A DNA stretch of 64,000 nucleotides from Chrysogorgia sp. JL179-B06. Taxonomy: Eukaryota; Cnidaria; Anthozoa; Scleralcyonacea; Chrysogorgiidae. The position numbers and the translations under genes are program-made. The notes under the pieces are model-generated. The model was given only the letters and a program-made list of their open reading frames with translations. It did no database searches and had not been told where the DNA came from. The stretch covers positions 768,001 through 832,000 of the forward strand of contig JAYKKM010000040.1 in assembly GCA_035772405.1 (NCBI GenBank). Direction: 5' to 3'. Shown piece after piece: positions 63,010 to 64,000 of the stretch (its first letter is position 1; every line of letters starts with the position of its first letter).

Positions 63010-64000
63010 ATGAACGCCACGTCAGCAGAGTTGAGCCCTGGTTTTAGACGAGCGACCATGGGTGTCATAAAAGGGGTGAGAACACAGCATGTAATCACGT
63101 TGAACCCTAATAAAGTCAGTCCTGGTGAGGAACTTTACATTGACATACCGAAGCTCAAGGTAAGTAGCTGTTTGGTGCCTGGATCGTTGGGTCTAGTGTT
63201 CGACTTTAAGAACGCGAACGCTAAAAGCTGGTTCTTGAACAATGTGAGCAAGTTGTTGGTTGAGAAACTTGTTGTGAGACTAGCTGGGGAGACTGTGTAC
63301 GACAACAATGGGGAAAATTACACTGGTGTCTATCGCGACCTTTGGGAAAGTGTTACTGCGCGAGACCAAATGATTGACTATGGTATTGGTGGTGAGAACT
63401 TGAGAAAGTTAATTTCTAAGGACGACAGTGGCGCGGCAAGTGGGAACGTTGCTAAAGTTAACGACGCGTTAATGTTTGGTGTGATTGGGACGAAGCAGCG
63501 GATTAAGCTTGGTAAGATTATGAATGACCACGGGTTGTACGCTCCTTTTAGCATGAACAACAACTTGCAGTACGTCATCACGCTTCCGAAGGCTGCAGAC
63601 ATCATGGTGGCGCAATCCGGTAGCGCTGTGGGTGGATACACTCTGGAGAACCTCGAGCTTGAGTACGAGACGATTGACAATCAGGAGCTCGCTGACGAAA
63701 TAGCGTCGGGCTATGCAAGTGGTCGTAGTTTGTCATATGAGCACGTTACGTTGATGAAAACCACCGAATGGGATAAAGGTACGACCATTGTGAATGAAAA
63801 CATTAATCTACCAAGAAAAAGCATGAAGGCGATTGTGTTGCTATTCACGAATAAGGTGCGAACAGACAGTGAGGAGTTTCTTTACCCAAATATTGAGAAT
63901 ATTAGAGTCACGATTGAAGGTGTGCCAAATAGTGTGTACTCGCAAGGCATCCCAAAGTCGAAGTTCTATGCAGAAGCGAAGCGACTGTTCGGGTTGGGTG
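63010..64000 (+). CDS. Major capsid protein candidate (double jelly-roll), 5' part
   Basis: Open from ATG 63010 to the window edge (330 codons, no stop). The beta-rich sequence includes SPGEELYIDIPKLKVSSCLV, SWFLNNVSKLLVEKLVVRLA, GETVYDNNGENYTGVYRDLW, DHGLYAPFSMNNNLQYVITL and TLENLELEYETIDNQELAD. It is the longest remaining virion-type gene and sits downstream of penton-like, integrase and membrane-protein genes, as expected for the capsid region of Polintons/adintoviruses. The alternating hydrophobic strands and an N-terminal arm suit a double jelly-roll capsid subunit. The assignment is from general resemblance and context; the 3' end is missing. Confidence 0.6.
   Translation, partial: MNATSAELSPGFRRATMGVIKGVRTQHVITLNPNKVSPGEELYIDIPKLKVSSCLVPGSLGLVFDFKNANAKSWFLNNVSKLLVEKLVVRLAGETVYDNNGENYTGVYRDLWESVTARDQMIDYGIGGENLRKLISKDDSGAASGNVAKVNDALMFGVIGTKQRIKLGKIMNDHGLYAPFSMNNNLQYVITLPKAADIMVAQSGSAVGGYTLENLELEYETIDNQELADEIASGYASGRSLSYEHVTLMKTTEWDKGTTIVNENINLPRKSMKAIVLLFTNKVRTDSEEFLYPNIENIRVTIEGVPNSVYSQGIPKSKFYAEAKRLFGLG

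Larger units (their letters stand above)
47666..64000. mobile_element. Polinton/Maverick (adintovirus-like) element, left and central part
   Basis: More than 16 kb of densely packed, intronless ORFs bracketed on the left by tandem repeats. It has the diagnostic pair, a protein-primed family B DNA polymerase and a retroviral-type integrase with chromodomain, plus capsid-type genes. GC content is visibly higher than in the flanks. All recognised genes are open. The element runs off the right edge, so the right terminal repeat, packaging ATPase and protease cannot be judged. Confidence 0.93.

Overview
The window reads as genomic DNA from an early-branching animal, probably a cnidarian (sponge not excluded). 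The evidence is AT-rich DNA, short exons with canonical GT-AG introns, a conserved metazoan gene cut into more than 40 exons, dense small fold-back elements and tRNA-derived SINEs, and a giant virus-like transposon. The lineage is inferred from gene and repeat style only.

Region 1 (about 1.3-22.9 kb, minus strand) is almost entirely one gene: CLUH/clueless, the cytosolic mRNA-binding protein that controls mitochondrial distribution. I could place 47 coding exons by joining conserved peptide blocks with matching splice phases; the far C-terminus was not found. Its introns hold fold-back MITE families, SINEs, a CR1/L2-like LINE tail, a hAT remnant with a perfect 8-bp target duplication, several minisatellites and two (GATGGT)-type microsatellites. 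One fold-back element sits at an exon/intron junction and is flanked by a 15-bp duplication carrying a second copy of the splice donor.

Region 2 (about 26.2-36.1 kb, minus strand) is a tandem triplication of an intronless RING / TRAF-type zinc finger / coiled-coil / kelch gene. Copies 1 and 3 are open. Copy 2 carries a 10-bp tandem duplication that shifts the frame.

Region 3 (about 39.5-45.7 kb, minus strand) is the 3' part of a single-pass membrane protein with fibronectin type III domains and a short cytoplasmic tail. Its last intron holds a tandem array of about 82-bp units that contain a tRNA A-box-like sequence. Immediately upstream is a truncated non-LTR retrotransposon with a restriction-enzyme-like endonuclease (45.87-47.51 kb), then a 157-bp near-perfect hairpin.

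Region 4 (about 47.7 kb to the right edge) is the left and central part of a Polinton/Maverick (adintovirus-like) element, with every gene seen still open. It has a protein-primed family B DNA polymerase, a retroviral-type integrase with chromodomain, a candidate major capsid protein cut by the window edge, a candidate penton-like minor capsid protein, a fibre-like protein with a phage-type collar motif, several small membrane or myristoylation-signal proteins and a zinc-ribbon protein resembling VLTF3. Its cargo is a type II thymidine kinase and a BRO-N/nuclease/zinc-finger fusion. The packaging ATPase and maturation protease normally found in such elements are not in the window and would be expected to the right. 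Genes are packed nearly end to end in alternating strand blocks, like a compact viral genome. The most unusual points are a 41-codon ORF that duplicates the polymerase N-terminal motif and overlaps it in another frame, and a tandem duplication of a virion-like membrane protein gene that carried along the last codons of the integrase.
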